In this document: one piece after another, positions 25,306 through 34,786 of the stretch
Layout of the letters: each line of letters starts with the position of its first letter
How positions within the stretch are numbered: the first letter of the stretch is position 1
From: a bacterium
Lineage (GTDB): Bacteria > Spirochaetota > Leptospiria > Leptospirales > Leptonemataceae
DNA length: 64,000 nt
Assembly (NCBI GenBank): GCA_024742665.1
Contig: JANSYA010000004.1
Span: 124,001 to 188,000 of the forward strand
Direction: 5' to 3'
Notes under the pieces: model-generated
What the model saw: only the letters and a program-made list of their open reading frames with translations
The model's database searches: none
What the model was told of the DNA's origin: nothing
Position numbers and translations under genes: made by a program

Positions 25306-25680
25306 ATGGCACGCAAGGCACTGATTATCGACGACGACCCTTCGATTGTTTCGTATCTGCGCCAGATTCTGACCGCCGAAGGTTTCGCCGTGGCTACCGG
25401 CGGACGCGCAATCGAAGCGGTGAATCTGTACGAACGCCTCAAACCCGACGTGCTCCTGCTCGACATCAATATGCCGGGCTCGGACGGATTCTTCGCTCTC
25501 AAACGAATTCGCGCGCGCACTCGCTCCGCGGCTCACGAAGGCGTGATCATCATGGTTTCCGCCCGCGAAGGAGTCGAAGATATCGACGCGGCCATTCAGC
25601 ACGGAGCAAACGACTACCTGGTCAAACCCGTGGATCGCGCCAGCCTGATGCAAAAAGTACGCAAACATCTGCGCATTTGA
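25306..25680 (+). CDS. Single-domain response regulator (CheY-like receiver)
   Basis: 124 residues, only a receiver domain: acidic pair IIDDDPS, phospho-acceptor Asp in LLLDINMPG, and the conserved Lys in YLVKPVDRASL. No output domain, so it acts by protein contact or in a phosphorelay. ATG 25306 (MARKALIIDDD) is chosen; the frame extends to 25267 but the extra residues are not part of the fold. A weak promoter-like pair (TTTACG, 17 bases, CATAGT) lies immediately upstream. No partner kinase is adjacent. Confidence 0.9.
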   Translation: MARKALIIDDDPSIVSYLRQILTAEGFAVATGGRAIEAVNLYERLKPDVLLLDINMPGSDGFFALKRIRARTRSAAHEGVIIMVSAREGVEDIDAAIQHGANDYLVKPVDRASLMQKVRKHLRI

Positions 25681-25713
25681 TCTTAGCCTCGCAGCGTCGG
25701 CTGGCGCGCGTCA

Positions 25714-26706
25714 TTAGCGACCGGTTTCCGGGTCGATGCGAAAGTACGCCTCGTGCAAACCCGAACTGATCGCATTCAAACGCTGCTGGAGTCCGTCCAG
25801 ATATTCGTGCATGCCGATGTCGAAGACTTCTTTGACTTCGGAGTATTCCAGATCCGAACGCAGACGCATCAGACTCTTCTCGGGGCTGTTCACGAAGCTG
25901 CCTTCCCGGGAACCGGTAATCTTCTGTAAAGACATGGCGGCCCGCACGACGCAAAACAAAATCGAGCGGGGAAAGTCTCGATCAAAGATCAGATAACGAA
26001 TGATCGAGCGCGGCTCGATACGATCGAAGACCCGGCTGTACATTTCATAGGCGCTGGCGGACTTCAAGACCGACGACCATTGCAACAAATCGAAAGATCG
26101 TCCGATGTCTTCGAGGGTGGGCAATAAAATGAAATACTTCACGTCCAGCAAGCGCGTGGTCTGATCGGATCGCTCCAATTGCTGCCCCAGCATACCGAAC
26201 TGCCAGCCTTCGCCGTGCGAGAGCGTCGTATAAAAAAGGCCGTAGTACAGATGGCTCATCTCTTTGATCATCGTACAAAATGGAACCGGGTCGGCGAGAA
26301 TCGCGTCCAGACCGTTCGGGCCCGCACCCATAGCGTCGCGGCTGCGTAAATAGCATTCATTGATCTGTTCGTAAATCTCAAGACTCAGCATCTCGCGAAC
26401 GGAGCGCGCGTTTTCTCGCGCCCGGTACAGACATGAGCGTATCGAAGACGGGTTCTCGCGGTCTTCGATCAAAAAACGCAGCACGTTTTCGCGGCTGGCC
26501 TGGTCGTACAGGTCCTGAAATAATTCCTGATCCCCCGTCGCCTGAATCAGCGGCTGCCACTGCTCGACCATTCCCGGCGGTAAATCCAGAGTCAGGTTGC
26601 GATTCGCGTCAATGAAACGCGCGTAGTTTTCCACGCGTTCCAGATAACGATTCATCCAGTAAATAGAATCGGCGACCCGGCTCAGCACGGAAAACTCTCC
26701 GAGCAT
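25714..26706 (-). CDS. Alpha-E domain protein
   Basis: 330 residues, all-helical. The family hallmark FSVLSRVADSIYWMNRYLERVENYARFI opens the protein, and HGEGWQFGMLGQQLERSDQTTRLLDV is the central motif. Alpha-E proteins (DUF403) occur almost only beside circularly permuted ATP-grasp enzymes and transglutaminase-like proteins and are thought to work with them in making or modifying a peptide-like product; the chemistry is unproven. It follows the ATP-grasp gene by 58 bases on the same strand. A second alpha-E domain is fused to another ATP-grasp at 32201-34786. Confidence 0.92.
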   Translation of the reverse strand: MLGEFSVLSRVADSIYWMNRYLERVENYARFIDANRNLTLDLPPGMVEQWQPLIQATGDQELFQDLYDQASRENVLRFLIEDRENPSSIRSCLYRARENARSVREMLSLEIYEQINECYLRSRDAMGAGPNGLDAILADPVPFCTMIKEMSHLYYGLFYTTLSHGEGWQFGMLGQQLERSDQTTRLLDVKYFILLPTLEDIGRSFDLLQWSSVLKSASAYEMYSRVFDRIEPRSIIRYLIFDRDFPRSILFCVVRAAMSLQKITGSREGSFVNSPEKSLMRLRSDLEYSEVKEVFDIGMHEYLDGLQQRLNAISSGLHEAYFRIDPETGR

Positions 26707-26764
26707 GTCTCACAGGAGACCTTCAGATGAAATTCTAAGTTCATTTCAGCAGGCATTACCACTC

Positions 26765-28243
26765 TCATTGCAGAAGCACCCAGGTGTCTTTACTCCCGCC
26801 GCCCTGGCTGGAATTCACGACCAGAGATCCTTTCTTCAGGGCCACGCGCGTCAGACCGCCCGGCACGACGTGCACGTCTTCGCCGTATAAAATAAAAGGC
26901 CGCAAATCGACGTGGCGCCCTTCGATTACGCCTTCGTCCCGGGAAGGATCGTCGACCAGAGTCGGCACGCGGGAAAGCGAAAGCGTCGGCTGGGCGATAT
27001 AATTGCGGGGATTGGCCCGCACCAGGTCGCGGAATTTATCGCACTCCTGCTTGCTCGCGTGAGGTCCGATCAGCATGCCGTAGCCTCCGGCTTCGTTCGC
27101 CGCCTTCACCACCAGGCTATCGATATTTTCAATTACATAGTCGCGATCTTTCTGGTCTTCGCAGACGTAGGTCGGCACGTTCGGCAGTTCAATTTCTTCG
27201 TCGAGATAGTACTTGATAATCCGCGGCACGTACGCGTACAGGACCTTATCGTCGGCCAGGCCCGTGCCGGGCGCATTGGCCAGAACGACCCGCCCTTTCC
27301 GATACACATCGAAGAGACCCGGCACGCCGAGCATAGAGTCCGGACGGAAGGCGCGCGGATCCAGGAAGACATCGTCAATCCGGCGATAGATCACATCGAC
27401 CCGTTCGAAACCCCGCGTGGTGCGCATTTGCACATAGTCGTCGACGATGGCCAGATCCTTGCCTTCGACCAGTTGTACGCCCATCTGCCGCGCGAGAAAA
27501 GAATGTTCGAAGTACGCCGAATTATAAACGCCGGGAGTCAGCACGACCACTCGCGGCGATTCGCGCTCGGACATGCTCTGCAGGGTTTGCAAGAGGCGCA
27601 TCGGATAGTCGTAGATCGGCCGCACGCCCATCTCGTTGAATAGCTCCGCGAAAGTGCGTTTCATACTTTCCCGGTTTTCAATCATATAGGCGACGCCCGA
27701 CGGGCAGCGCAGATTGTCTTCGAGCACGTAAACTTCGCCGTCGTCGTGACGAATCAGATCGGTTCCGGAAATGTGGGTCCACACATCCCGGGGCGGACGC
27801 AGGCCCATACATTCGCGCAAAAAGCTGCGGCTGCTTTCCAGAATCGCCCGGGGAATTACGCCGTCTTTTAATATCTTTTGATCGTTGTAAATGTCCTGAA
27901 TAAACAAATTCAGGGCGACGGTCCGTTGCTTCAAACCGCGCTCAATGCGCTCCCATTCCCGGGCCTGCACTACGCGTGGTATAATATCGAAGGGCAGAAT
28001 GCGTTCCATCGCTTCGTCACCCTGATCGTACACGTTAAAGGTGATGCCCATGCGATAAAACGCGCGTTCGATGGCGTGCTTGCGTTGACTCAGTTCTCGC
28101 GCCGAAAGGCGGGAGATATTTTCATTCAACGTGCGATAGCCCGGTCGAACGCCGTCCCCGGCGTCGAACATTTCATCGTAATAAGAGCCGACTTCGTAAT
28201 TCTGTAACAATCCCGTGATCCCCCGGCGCCGAAATGATCGCAT
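26765..28243 (-). CDS. Circularly permuted type 2 ATP-grasp protein
   Basis: 492 residues, the full length of the stand-alone family. Features are [18 protein letters not shown] at the start, [35 protein letters not shown] and [30 protein letters not shown] at the end. ATP-grasp enzymes join a carboxylate to an amine or thiol through an acyl-phosphate; this subfamily is predicted to be a peptide or amide ligase in the alpha-E/transglutaminase system. First gene of a minus-strand pair with the alpha-E gene, divergent from the transglutaminase gene across about 300 bases that contain a perfect palindrome. Confidence 0.92.
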   Translation of the reverse strand: MRSFRRRGITGLLQNYEVGSYYDEMFDAGDGVRPGYRTLNENISRLSARELSQRKHAIERAFYRMGITFNVYDQGDEAMERILPFDIIPRVVQAREWERIERGLKQRTVALNLFIQDIYNDQKILKDGVIPRAILESSRSFLRECMGLRPPRDVWTHISGTDLIRHDDGEVYVLEDNLRCPSGVAYMIENRESMKRTFAELFNEMGVRPIYDYPMRLLQTLQSMSERESPRVVVLTPGVYNSAYFEHSFLARQMGVQLVEGKDLAIVDDYVQMRTTRGFERVDVIYRRIDDVFLDPRAFRPDSMLGVPGLFDVYRKGRVVLANAPGTGLADDKVLYAYVPRIIKYYLDEEIELPNVPTYVCEDQKDRDYVIENIDSLVVKAANEAGGYGMLIGPHASKQECDKFRDLVRANPRNYIAQPTLSLSRVPTLVDDPSRDEGVIEGRHVDLRPFILYGEDVHVVPGGLTRVALKKGSLVVNSSQGGGSKDTWVLLQ

Positions 28244-28545
28244 GGCGGCCGCCTGCAGTTGCTGTCTGCCAACTTATTGATGCTGCAATAAACATACCCG
28301 GCGTTAATTAAACATATTTCCCGCTGCCCGCCCCCCTGGCGCAATTCCGCTGAATACAGAAATGGTCAATTTTTCGGCAATCGCCGCCTAAACAGACAAA
28401 CTGTCTGCAATCTGCGCACAGATTGCAGTCCCCGCGGGTCGTAACATGCATCGAAGCGTCCACACAGCAAACGGAACAAAATTCAGGGCAGACACCCAGG
28501 GGCCTTCCCGACAGTGATGTAGTTCCAGACCGGGAAACGCCGTCC
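28244..28545. other. Divergent promoter region of the ATP-grasp/transglutaminase locus
   Basis: About 300 bases between the two divergent operons of the ATP-grasp system. It is AT-richer near 28270-28320, where promoters are most likely. It contains the palindrome at 28405-28428 and, just left of it, a shorter repeat (CAGAC, five bases, GTCTG; 28393-28407). A cysteine-rich minus-strand open frame, listed separately, overlaps most of it. Confidence 0.55.
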
Positions 28546-28553
28546 ATGTCCAC
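28308..28553 (-). CDS. Possible small cysteine-rich protein (81 codons), uncertain
   Basis: Open frame upstream of, and on the same strand as, the stand-alone ATP-grasp gene. The product has 12 Cys in 81 residues, in zinc-ribbon-like spacing: CPEFCSVCC, then GDCNLCADC, then VCLGGDC and HFCIQRNC. It would overlap the transglutaminase start by eight bases. There is no clear ribosome site, and part of the Cys pattern comes from the palindrome at 28405-28428, so it may be an accident of composition. The order of its Cys pairs is nonetheless striking. Confidence 0.25.
   Translation of the reverse strand: MDMDGVSRSGTTSLSGRPLGVCPEFCSVCCVDASMHVTTRGDCNLCADCRQFVCLGGDCRKIDHFCIQRNCARGAGSGKYV
28405..28428. 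promoter_or_regulatory. Perfect 10-bp-arm palindrome in the divergent promoter region
   Basis: CTGCAATCTG, a CGCA centre, then CAGATTGCAG. It lies 162 bases from the ATP-grasp start and 118 from the transglutaminase start. The position suggests an operator shared by both operons; as RNA it could form a strong hairpin in either leader. No cognate regulator gene is adjacent other than the CheY-like protein at 25306. Confidence 0.6.
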
Positions 28554-31500
28554 AAAAATCGCACTGAATCATAAAACAACGTATCGCTACGAGCGACCGA
28601 TCGCCGTCGGACCGCAAACGATTCGCCTCAGACCCGCGGCCCATACCCGCAGCCGGATTCTGGCCTACAGCCTGAAAATCGAACCGGCCGAACACTTCAT
28701 TAACTGGCAGCAGGATCCTTCCGGAAATTTCATCGCCAGGATCGTCATACCCGAACGCACTCGCCTGTTTTCTTTCGAAGTCGATTTGATCGCCGAACTC
28801 CCCGCGGTGAATCCCTTCGATTTTTTCACCGAAGACTACGCTCAGTCTTTTCCTTTCGATTACGACCCGCTGCTCTCGGCGGAGCTCGCCCCCTATCGCC
28901 GCACGCCGCCGGCCGGTCCGCTGCTGAAACAGTACCTCGCGCAAAGCGGATTCCGGCAGGAGTCGGCGCAGAATACGACCGACCTGATCGTCGCGATCAA
29001 CCAGCGAGTGGCGAGCGATCTGCGCTACTTAATTCGCATGGAGCCCGGGATTCAGACGACCGAAGAGACCCTCGAAAAAGGCAGCGGTTCTTGCCGCGAC
29101 TCGGCCTATCTACTGGTCCATCTTTTACGCCAGCTGGGTTTCGCGGCGCGTTTTGTTTCCGGCTACTTAATTCAACTCCGCACCGACCCCCATACCGCCG
29201 AGACCCTTTCGACGCTTCATCCCGAGGCGCCAAAGGGACCGGAAAACGATTTCACCGATCTGCACGCCTGGGCCGAAGTCTACGTTCCAGGCGCGGGCTG
29301 GCTGGGATTGGATGCGACTTCCGGACTCTTCGTCGGCGAAGGCCACATTCCGCTGGCCGCGACCCCCGAACCGGAAAGCGCCGCCCCCGTGTCCGGCGCG
29401 ACCGAAGCCTGCCAGACTGAATTTGATTTTTCCATGTCGGTCACGCGTCTGGCTTCCGATCACGGTCCGCCAGAGCTCGCTTCCGGCCACGAAAGTCCGG
29501 ACCGGAGCTTTCAAAGCCAGGGTTCCGCTAATCACACCTCATTAAGTATTAGTGCTTCGACTCCAGGCGAAAATCCGCCGACCGCTCTCGACGAACAAAG
29601 CCCGGGCGTCCAGAGGAGCGCAGGCGATGGCACACTTGCCGATGCAGCCATAGAATCCGAACTGAATCGCATCGTCGCGATCGTCGACCGGGATCTCGAA
29701 TCCCTGGACCTGCGCCTGACGATGGGCGGCGAACCGACCTTCGTGCACTACGACAATCCCGACGCGCCGGAATGGAACCTCGCGGCCCTGGGCGACGACA
29801 AACGAATTCTTGCGTCGCGCCTGAATCTACGCCTGATGGAGGCCTTCGCCCCCGGCGGCGTGCTCTACCACGGCCAGGGAAAGTGGTATCCGGGCGAAGA
29901 GCTGCCGCGCTGGGCGCTCGGCGTATTCTTTCGCGTGAACGGACGCCCCGTCTGGCGACGCCCGGAGTATCTGGCAAGCGAAGCGGGTTCCCTGAGTACG
30001 GAAAGCGATGCCCCGGGACCGGCGGCGCCCGCGAAAGATCACGCCGCGCCCGCCGCCGAAGACGCACAGACATTTCTGCAGGAGCTGGCCCGCCAGCTCG
30101 GACTGCCGCCGGCCGCCATTCTGCCGGCGTACGAAGACTCCTACTACGAACTGTGGCAGGCCGGCGGCACCTTCGATCCGGATGGCCCTGAACCGGAAGA
30201 GCTGCGCGCCTTATTCGAACGCACCGAAAATACGACCGCCGGTTTCGTTCTGCCCGTGCAGGCCAATCCCGCCGCGTCCCGCGGTGCCAATGCGCGGCGA
30301 TCGACCGCGAAAGCAGACGCGCCGGAACCCGACTGGCTCACCTGTGAATGGGGATTTAAGCGCGGCGCCGTGTACTTGATTCCCGGCGATTCGCCCGTGG
30401 GCTATCGCCTGCCGCTGAATCGCATTCCGAACGATCTGCCGGCGGATTATGATTTTCCGCCGGAAAAAGATCCGATCGCCGAAAAGACCGAAGCGGACGC
30501 GGGAGACGATGCGCAGCATCAGAAGCAAGGCCAGTCGCAGTCGAGCACCTCGAATGCGGCGGATGCTACGATGATACTGGACGAGCGGATTGCCGCGCGA
30601 CGCTCCGCTCCGCCCGCGCCGCCGGTCGATCACGTCTTTCATACCGCCGTCAACGTGGAAATCCGCGGTGGCTTATTGCGCGTCTTTTTGCCGCCCCTAA
30701 AAGATATTGAAGCCTATTATGATCTGATCGCATCGATCGAAGCGACGGCTATCGCCTGCGATCGTCCGATAATTCTGGAAGGCTATCCGCCGCCGGTCGA
30801 CCCCGGCTTGAATCGCCTGATGGTCACGCCCGATCCGGGCGTCATCGAAGTCAACGTGCACCCCGCCCGCAGCTGGGAAGAATTAAAAACGACGACGCGC
30901 ACTCTCTATCGCTGCGCCCGACAGGAACGCTTAATCGCAGAAAAGTTTGAGTTAGACGGCCGCCCCATGGGCACCGGCGGCGGCAACCACATCACTCTGG
31001 GCGCGGAGTCGCCCGCCGAATCTCCTTTTCTGCGGCGACCGGATATCTTACGCAGTATGATCACGTACTGGCAGCACCACCCTTCGCTTTCGTACTTATT
31101 CTCGGGACTCTTTATCGGCCCCACGAGCCAGGCGCCCCGGATCGATGAAGCCCGCCACGAAGGCCTGTACGATCTGGAGCTGGCCTTCGCGAGCTTCGAC
31201 GCCTTCCACGCCAAGTCCGAGGCGAAGTCCGGTCAGAACGAAAAAGCGGCGATCCAGGATTCACAGCTCTGGTTGGTCGACCGCCTGCTGCGGAACGTGC
31301 TCGTCGACCTGACCGGCAACACGCATCGTTCGGAGTTCTGCATCGACAAACTCTTTCCGGGCGAAAATCTGTCCACGCGCCTGGGACTGGTCGAACTGCG
31401 GGCCTTCGAGATGTCCCGCGGCCCGACCGGTTATCTCGCAATGATGGCGCTGGTCCGCGCCCTGGTCGCCCGCTTCGCGAAGTCGGCCTACCACAAAGAT

Positions 31501-32196
31501 TTTATTCGGATGGGCACCGAGCTGCACGATCGCTTCATGCTGCCCTTCTATCTGTGGCGAGACTTCGCTCTTGTGATCGAAGACTTAAACGCTCACGGCT
31601 ATGAGTTTCGCCTGAACGAACACTTCGCCGACGCCTTCGAATTTCGTTTCCCGCTCTACGGCGTAACCGAAATCGACGGGGTCACGATCGAACTCCGGGC
31701 CGCGATGGAGCCCTGGCCCGTGCTCGGCGAAACCAATGTCGGCGGCGGCACTTCGCGTCCGGTCGACGCGGCCCTCGAACGGCTGCAGGTGCGCGCGCAG
31801 GGTCTGGACGAAAACGCGCGACTCCTGTGCTGCAACGGCCGGGTGCTCCCGCTCCAGGCCACCGGCGTCCCGGGAGAATACGTGGCCGGCGTGCGCTTCA
31901 AGGCCTGGGCGCCGCCGAACACTCTGCATCCCCTGAGCCCCGTGGACTCGCCCCTCGTCTTCGATCTGGTCGACGTCGATCGCAAGCGCAGCCTGGGGGG
32001 CTGCACCTATCATGTGAGCCATCCCGGCGGGCGCACGTACGACACCCGCCCGGTGAACAATGTAGAGGCGGAAGCCCGCCGTCAGAGCCGTTTCGAACGT
32101 GCCGGACACTCCGGAGGCGACTTGACAGAATTGCCGATTCTCCGCACCAATCCGGAATACCCGGCCACCCTCGACCTGCGGTATCGGAATCGATGA
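28546..32196 (+). CDS. Transglutaminase-like protein with DUF2126 C-terminal region
   Basis: About 1216 residues. The N-terminus (about 1-280) has a beta-rich domain and a transglutaminase-like fold with catalytic Cys in GSGSCRDSAYLLVHLLRQLG, His in DLHAWAEVYVPG and Asp in LGLDATSG. After a hydrophilic linker (about 290-395), the C-terminal 820 residues match DUF2126: LRLTMGGEPTFVHYDNPD, GMGTGGGNHITLG-like PMGTGGGNHITLGA, and RLGLVELRAFEMSR. Full-length relatives are about 1100 residues; the surplus lies in low-complexity inserts at about 295-395 and 485-700. ATG 28546 is preferred because MSTKIALNHKTTYRY is the usual beginning; the frame extends to 28423. It starts a plus-strand operon with the next two genes. 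Confidence 0.92.
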   Translation: MSTKIALNHKTTYRYERPIAVGPQTIRLRPAAHTRSRILAYSLKIEPAEHFINWQQDPSGNFIARIVIPERTRLFSFEVDLIAELPAVNPFDFFTEDYAQSFPFDYDPLLSAELAPYRRTPPAGPLLKQYLAQSGFRQESAQNTTDLIVAINQRVASDLRYLIRMEPGIQTTEETLEKGSGSCRDSAYLLVHLLRQLGFAARFVSGYLIQLRTDPHTAETLSTLHPEAPKGPENDFTDLHAWAEVYVPGAGWLGLDATSGLFVGEGHIPLAATPEPESAAPVSGATEACQTEFDFSMSVTRLASDHGPPELASGHESPDRSFQSQGSANHTSLSISASTPGENPPTALDEQSPGVQRSAGDGTLADAAIESELNRIVAIVDRDLESLDLRLTMGGEPTFVHYDNPDAPEWNLAALGDDKRILASRLNLRLMEAFAPGGVLYHGQGKWYPGEELPRWALGVFFRVNGRPVWRRPEYLASEAGSLSTESDAPGPAAPAKDHAAPAAEDAQTFLQELARQLGLPPAAILPAYEDSYYELWQAGGTFDPDGPEPEELRALFERTENTTAGFVLPVQANPAASRGANARRSTAKADAPEPDWLTCEWGFKRGAVYLIPGDSPVGYRLPLNRIPNDLPADYDFPPEKDPIAEKTEADAGDDAQHQKQGQSQSSTSNAADATMILDERIAARRSAPPAPPVDHVFHTAVNVEIRGGLLRVFLPPLKDIEAYYDLIASIEATAIACDRPIILEGYPPPVDPGLNRLMVTPDPGVIEVNVHPARSWEELKTTTRTLYRCARQERLIAEKFELDGRPMGTGGGNHITLGAESPAESPFLRRPDILRSMITYWQHHPSLSYLFSGLFIGPTSQAPRIDEARHEGLYDLELAFASFDAFHAKSEAKSGQNEKAAIQDSQLWLVDRLLRNVLVDLTGNTHRSEFCIDKLFPGENLSTRLGLVELRAFEMSRGPTGYLAMMALVRALVARFAKSAYHKDFIRMGTELHDRFMLPFYLWRDFALVIEDLNAHGYEFRLNEHFADAFEFRFPLYGVTEIDGVTIELRAAMEPWPVLGETNVGGGTSRPVDAALERLQVRAQGLDENARLLCCNGRVLPLQATGVPGEYVAGVRFKAWAPPNTLHPLSPVDSPLVFDLVDVDRKRSLGGCTYHVSHPGGRTYDTRPVNNVEAEARRQSRFERAGHSGGDLTELPILRTNPEYPATLDLRYRNR

Positions 32197-32200
32197 ATCT

Positions 32201-34786
32201 ATGAGCTCTGTAGCGCCCGCGTTTGATGAAGTTTACGAAGCGCCGGGACGCCCCCGGCCCCACTGGGAAAACCTGACCCGTTCCCTCACCGACCTGGGCT
32301 GGCAGGAACTCAACGCCCGGCGCCTGGACGCCGCCCGCCTGCTTCGCCAGAACGGCGTCACATACAACGTCTACGCCGACAGCGAGACCCACGGGCACGC
32401 TGACGACCACGCAGCGCCGGGCACGCCCGAACACCCGGAACACCCCTGGAAGCTGGACCCCATTCCGCTGGTGATTGCCGGGACCGAGTGGGCCGGGATC
32501 GAAGCGGCTCTACTGCAGCGCGGACGCCTGCTGGACCTCATCGTTCGAGATCTATACGGCCCGGGAGACCTGCTCCGGCGGGGCCTGATTCCGCCGGCCG
32601 CGGTATACAGCCACCCCGGATTTTTGCGGGGCTGCGTCGGCGCGGCCGCCGGCGTGGGCGCATTGATCACAGTCGCCACGGATCTGGTGCGCCAGGCGAA
32701 CGGCGGCTTCCTGGCCCTGTCCGATCGCGCCCAGGCGCCTTCCGGTGCGGGCTACGCCCTGGAAAATCGGATCGTGCTGGCCCGAACGCTGCCGGACATT
32801 TATCGCGATTCCGGCGTGAGCCGCCTGGCCGTGTACTTTCGCACGCTGCGCGAAACCCTGGCCGCTCTGACGCCGCGCCCCGAACGGCGGGAGGATCCCC
32901 GGATTGTCGTGCTGACTCCCGGCCCCGGAAACGAAACCTATTTCGAGCACGCCTTTCTGGCCAGCTATCTCGGCTACACCCTGGTGGAAGGCAACGACCT
33001 GACCGTGCGCGACGGCCGGGTGTGGGTTCAAACTATCGACGGACGCGATCCCGTCGACGTGATTCTGCGGCGACTCGACGATGTGTTTCTGGATCCTTTA
33101 GAACTGAAGCCGGATTCGCTCCTGGGAACGCCCGGGCTCCTGCAGGCGATTCGCATGGGCGGCGTGGCCGTGGTCAATCCGCCCGGCAGCGGCGTGCTGG
33201 ACAACCCGGCGCTGCTGCCGTACCTGCCTGCCATCTGTAAACATCTACTGGGTGAAAGCTTAAAGATGGATTCCGTACCGACCCACTGGTGCGGCGATCC
33301 CGCGCAGCGCGAATACGTGCTGGCGAATTTGCCGAATCTGATCGTCAAGTCGATCTATCCCAAACACGGCGGCCGGGCCTATGTCCCCGATCGCCTGTCC
33401 GCTCCGGAATTGGAGCAGCTGCGCGCCGACATCTTACGGCGCCCCTATCATTATGTGGGCCAGGAGCGCATCGCTCTGTCCACGCTGCCCTATTTGAGCC
33501 AGAGCCAGAACAGCGGCGGCGACGAGCTGCTGCCCAAAGGCCTGGAAACCCGACCGATGATTCTGCGCGCATTCTTGCTCGCCCGGCGCAGCGCCGAAGA
33601 AACGGCGGGCGATGCCGGCGCATCCCAAAACGCGCAGCCGGCCGATTTCGTCGCCATGCCCGGCGGTCTCACGCGGGTTTCCGGCGACGCGGAAAATCCG
33701 ATCGTGTCGAACCAGCGCGGCGGCGTCGCCAAAGACACCTGGGTCTTGACCGGCGACGACGGCCGCCAGGGCGCCCCGCTCCTGCGCACTCCCGGCGGGC
33801 CGGTGATTCTTTCGCGGCGCAGCGGCGAAGTGGCCAGTCGCGTGGCGGGCAATCTCTTCTGGTTGGGCCGCTATCTGGAACGATCCGACGGCACCGTACG
33901 CGTCCTGCGCGAAACCTATCGCTCGCAGCTCGAACAGCGCCTGGCGCCCAGAACCACGGCGCCCGAAATTCTACTCGAAATCTTAACCCATTTGACCGCG
34001 AGCTATCCGGGCTTTCTCGACCCGGGACTCCGGGCGAGTCCTGAATCCGAACTGGCCGATCTCGTATACAATCCGATGCGGCCGGGCAGCCTGGTCTTTA
34101 ATTTACGGGCGGCTCTGGCCGCGGGACGCCGCGTGCGCGATCGATTGTCGGAAGACGGCTGGCACGTGCTCAACACTTTTGAAGAGGGTTTCGCGTACAG
34201 AGACGACGATCCGGGGCGCACGCTCCGTAAATTAGAACACCTGGCGATCCAGCTGGCGGCCTTCGCCGGCATCGCCGGAGAAACCATCAACCACGGCCAG
34301 GGCTGGCGATTTCTACAGTGCGGTCGCCGCGTCGAGCGCGCGATTGGCGGATTATCTATTTTGCGTTCGATCTTTTCGTCGAGCATTGCGCGCGACGACG
34401 ATCTCTTTGAAACCCTGCTCTATATGAAGGACAGTCTGCGACTCTATCGACGACGCTACCAGGCGCGTTTCGTGGAATCCGACGCGGCGCTCGATATTAT
34501 GCTGCTCGACGAAGGCCATCCCCAATCGATCGGCTATCAGATCAAAACGCTGAGCGAGCTGGCCTCCGCCCTGCCGGACGTGGGTCGCGGTCGGGGCAAG
34601 GCCGAACGCCTGATGATCGAAACCCAGTCGATGCTGCGCCTGACAGAACTCGGCAGCTTTCAGGACCCCGGCGAAATCGGCGATCTTCTCGCGCGACTGA
34701 GCTCCAACATCTTTCAGTTCTCGGATATTCTAACAGAGGATTATCTCACTCAAGGGGAACTGCCCCGCTCGGTGCAGGCTTCATGA
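32201..34786 (+). CDS. Circularly permuted ATP-grasp fused to alpha-E domain
   Basis: 861 residues. Residues 1 to about 540 are a second ATP-grasp module (VLTPGPGNETYFEHAFLASYLG; VDVILRRLDDVFLDPLELKPD; AMPGGLTRVSG; RGGVAKDTWVL). Residues about 545-861 are an alpha-E domain (VAGNLFWLGRYLERSDGTVRVL; NHGQGWRFLQCGRRVERAI). It carries in one chain what the minus-strand genes at 25714-28243 encode separately. It begins four bases after the transglutaminase-DUF2126 stop, and its stop overlaps the next gene's start by four bases, so all three are coupled. Such fusions are known in the family and support direct contact between ligase and alpha-E. Confidence 0.93.
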   Translation: MSSVAPAFDEVYEAPGRPRPHWENLTRSLTDLGWQELNARRLDAARLLRQNGVTYNVYADSETHGHADDHAAPGTPEHPEHPWKLDPIPLVIAGTEWAGIEAALLQRGRLLDLIVRDLYGPGDLLRRGLIPPAAVYSHPGFLRGCVGAAAGVGALITVATDLVRQANGGFLALSDRAQAPSGAGYALENRIVLARTLPDIYRDSGVSRLAVYFRTLRETLAALTPRPERREDPRIVVLTPGPGNETYFEHAFLASYLGYTLVEGNDLTVRDGRVWVQTIDGRDPVDVILRRLDDVFLDPLELKPDSLLGTPGLLQAIRMGGVAVVNPPGSGVLDNPALLPYLPAICKHLLGESLKMDSVPTHWCGDPAQREYVLANLPNLIVKSIYPKHGGRAYVPDRLSAPELEQLRADILRRPYHYVGQERIALSTLPYLSQSQNSGGDELLPKGLETRPMILRAFLLARRSAEETAGDAGASQNAQPADFVAMPGGLTRVSGDAENPIVSNQRGGVAKDTWVLTGDDGRQGAPLLRTPGGPVILSRRSGEVASRVAGNLFWLGRYLERSDGTVRVLRETYRSQLEQRLAPRTTAPEILLEILTHLTASYPGFLDPGLRASPESELADLVYNPMRPGSLVFNLRAALAAGRRVRDRLSEDGWHVLNTFEEGFAYRDDDPGRTLRKLEHLAIQLAAFAGIAGETINHGQGWRFLQCGRRVERAIGGLSILRSIFSSSIARDDDLFETLLYMKDSLRLYRRRYQARFVESDAALDIMLLDEGHPQSIGYQIKTLSELASALPDVGRGRGKAERLMIETQSMLRLTELGSFQDPGEIGDLLARLSSNIFQFSDILTEDYLTQGELPRSVQAS

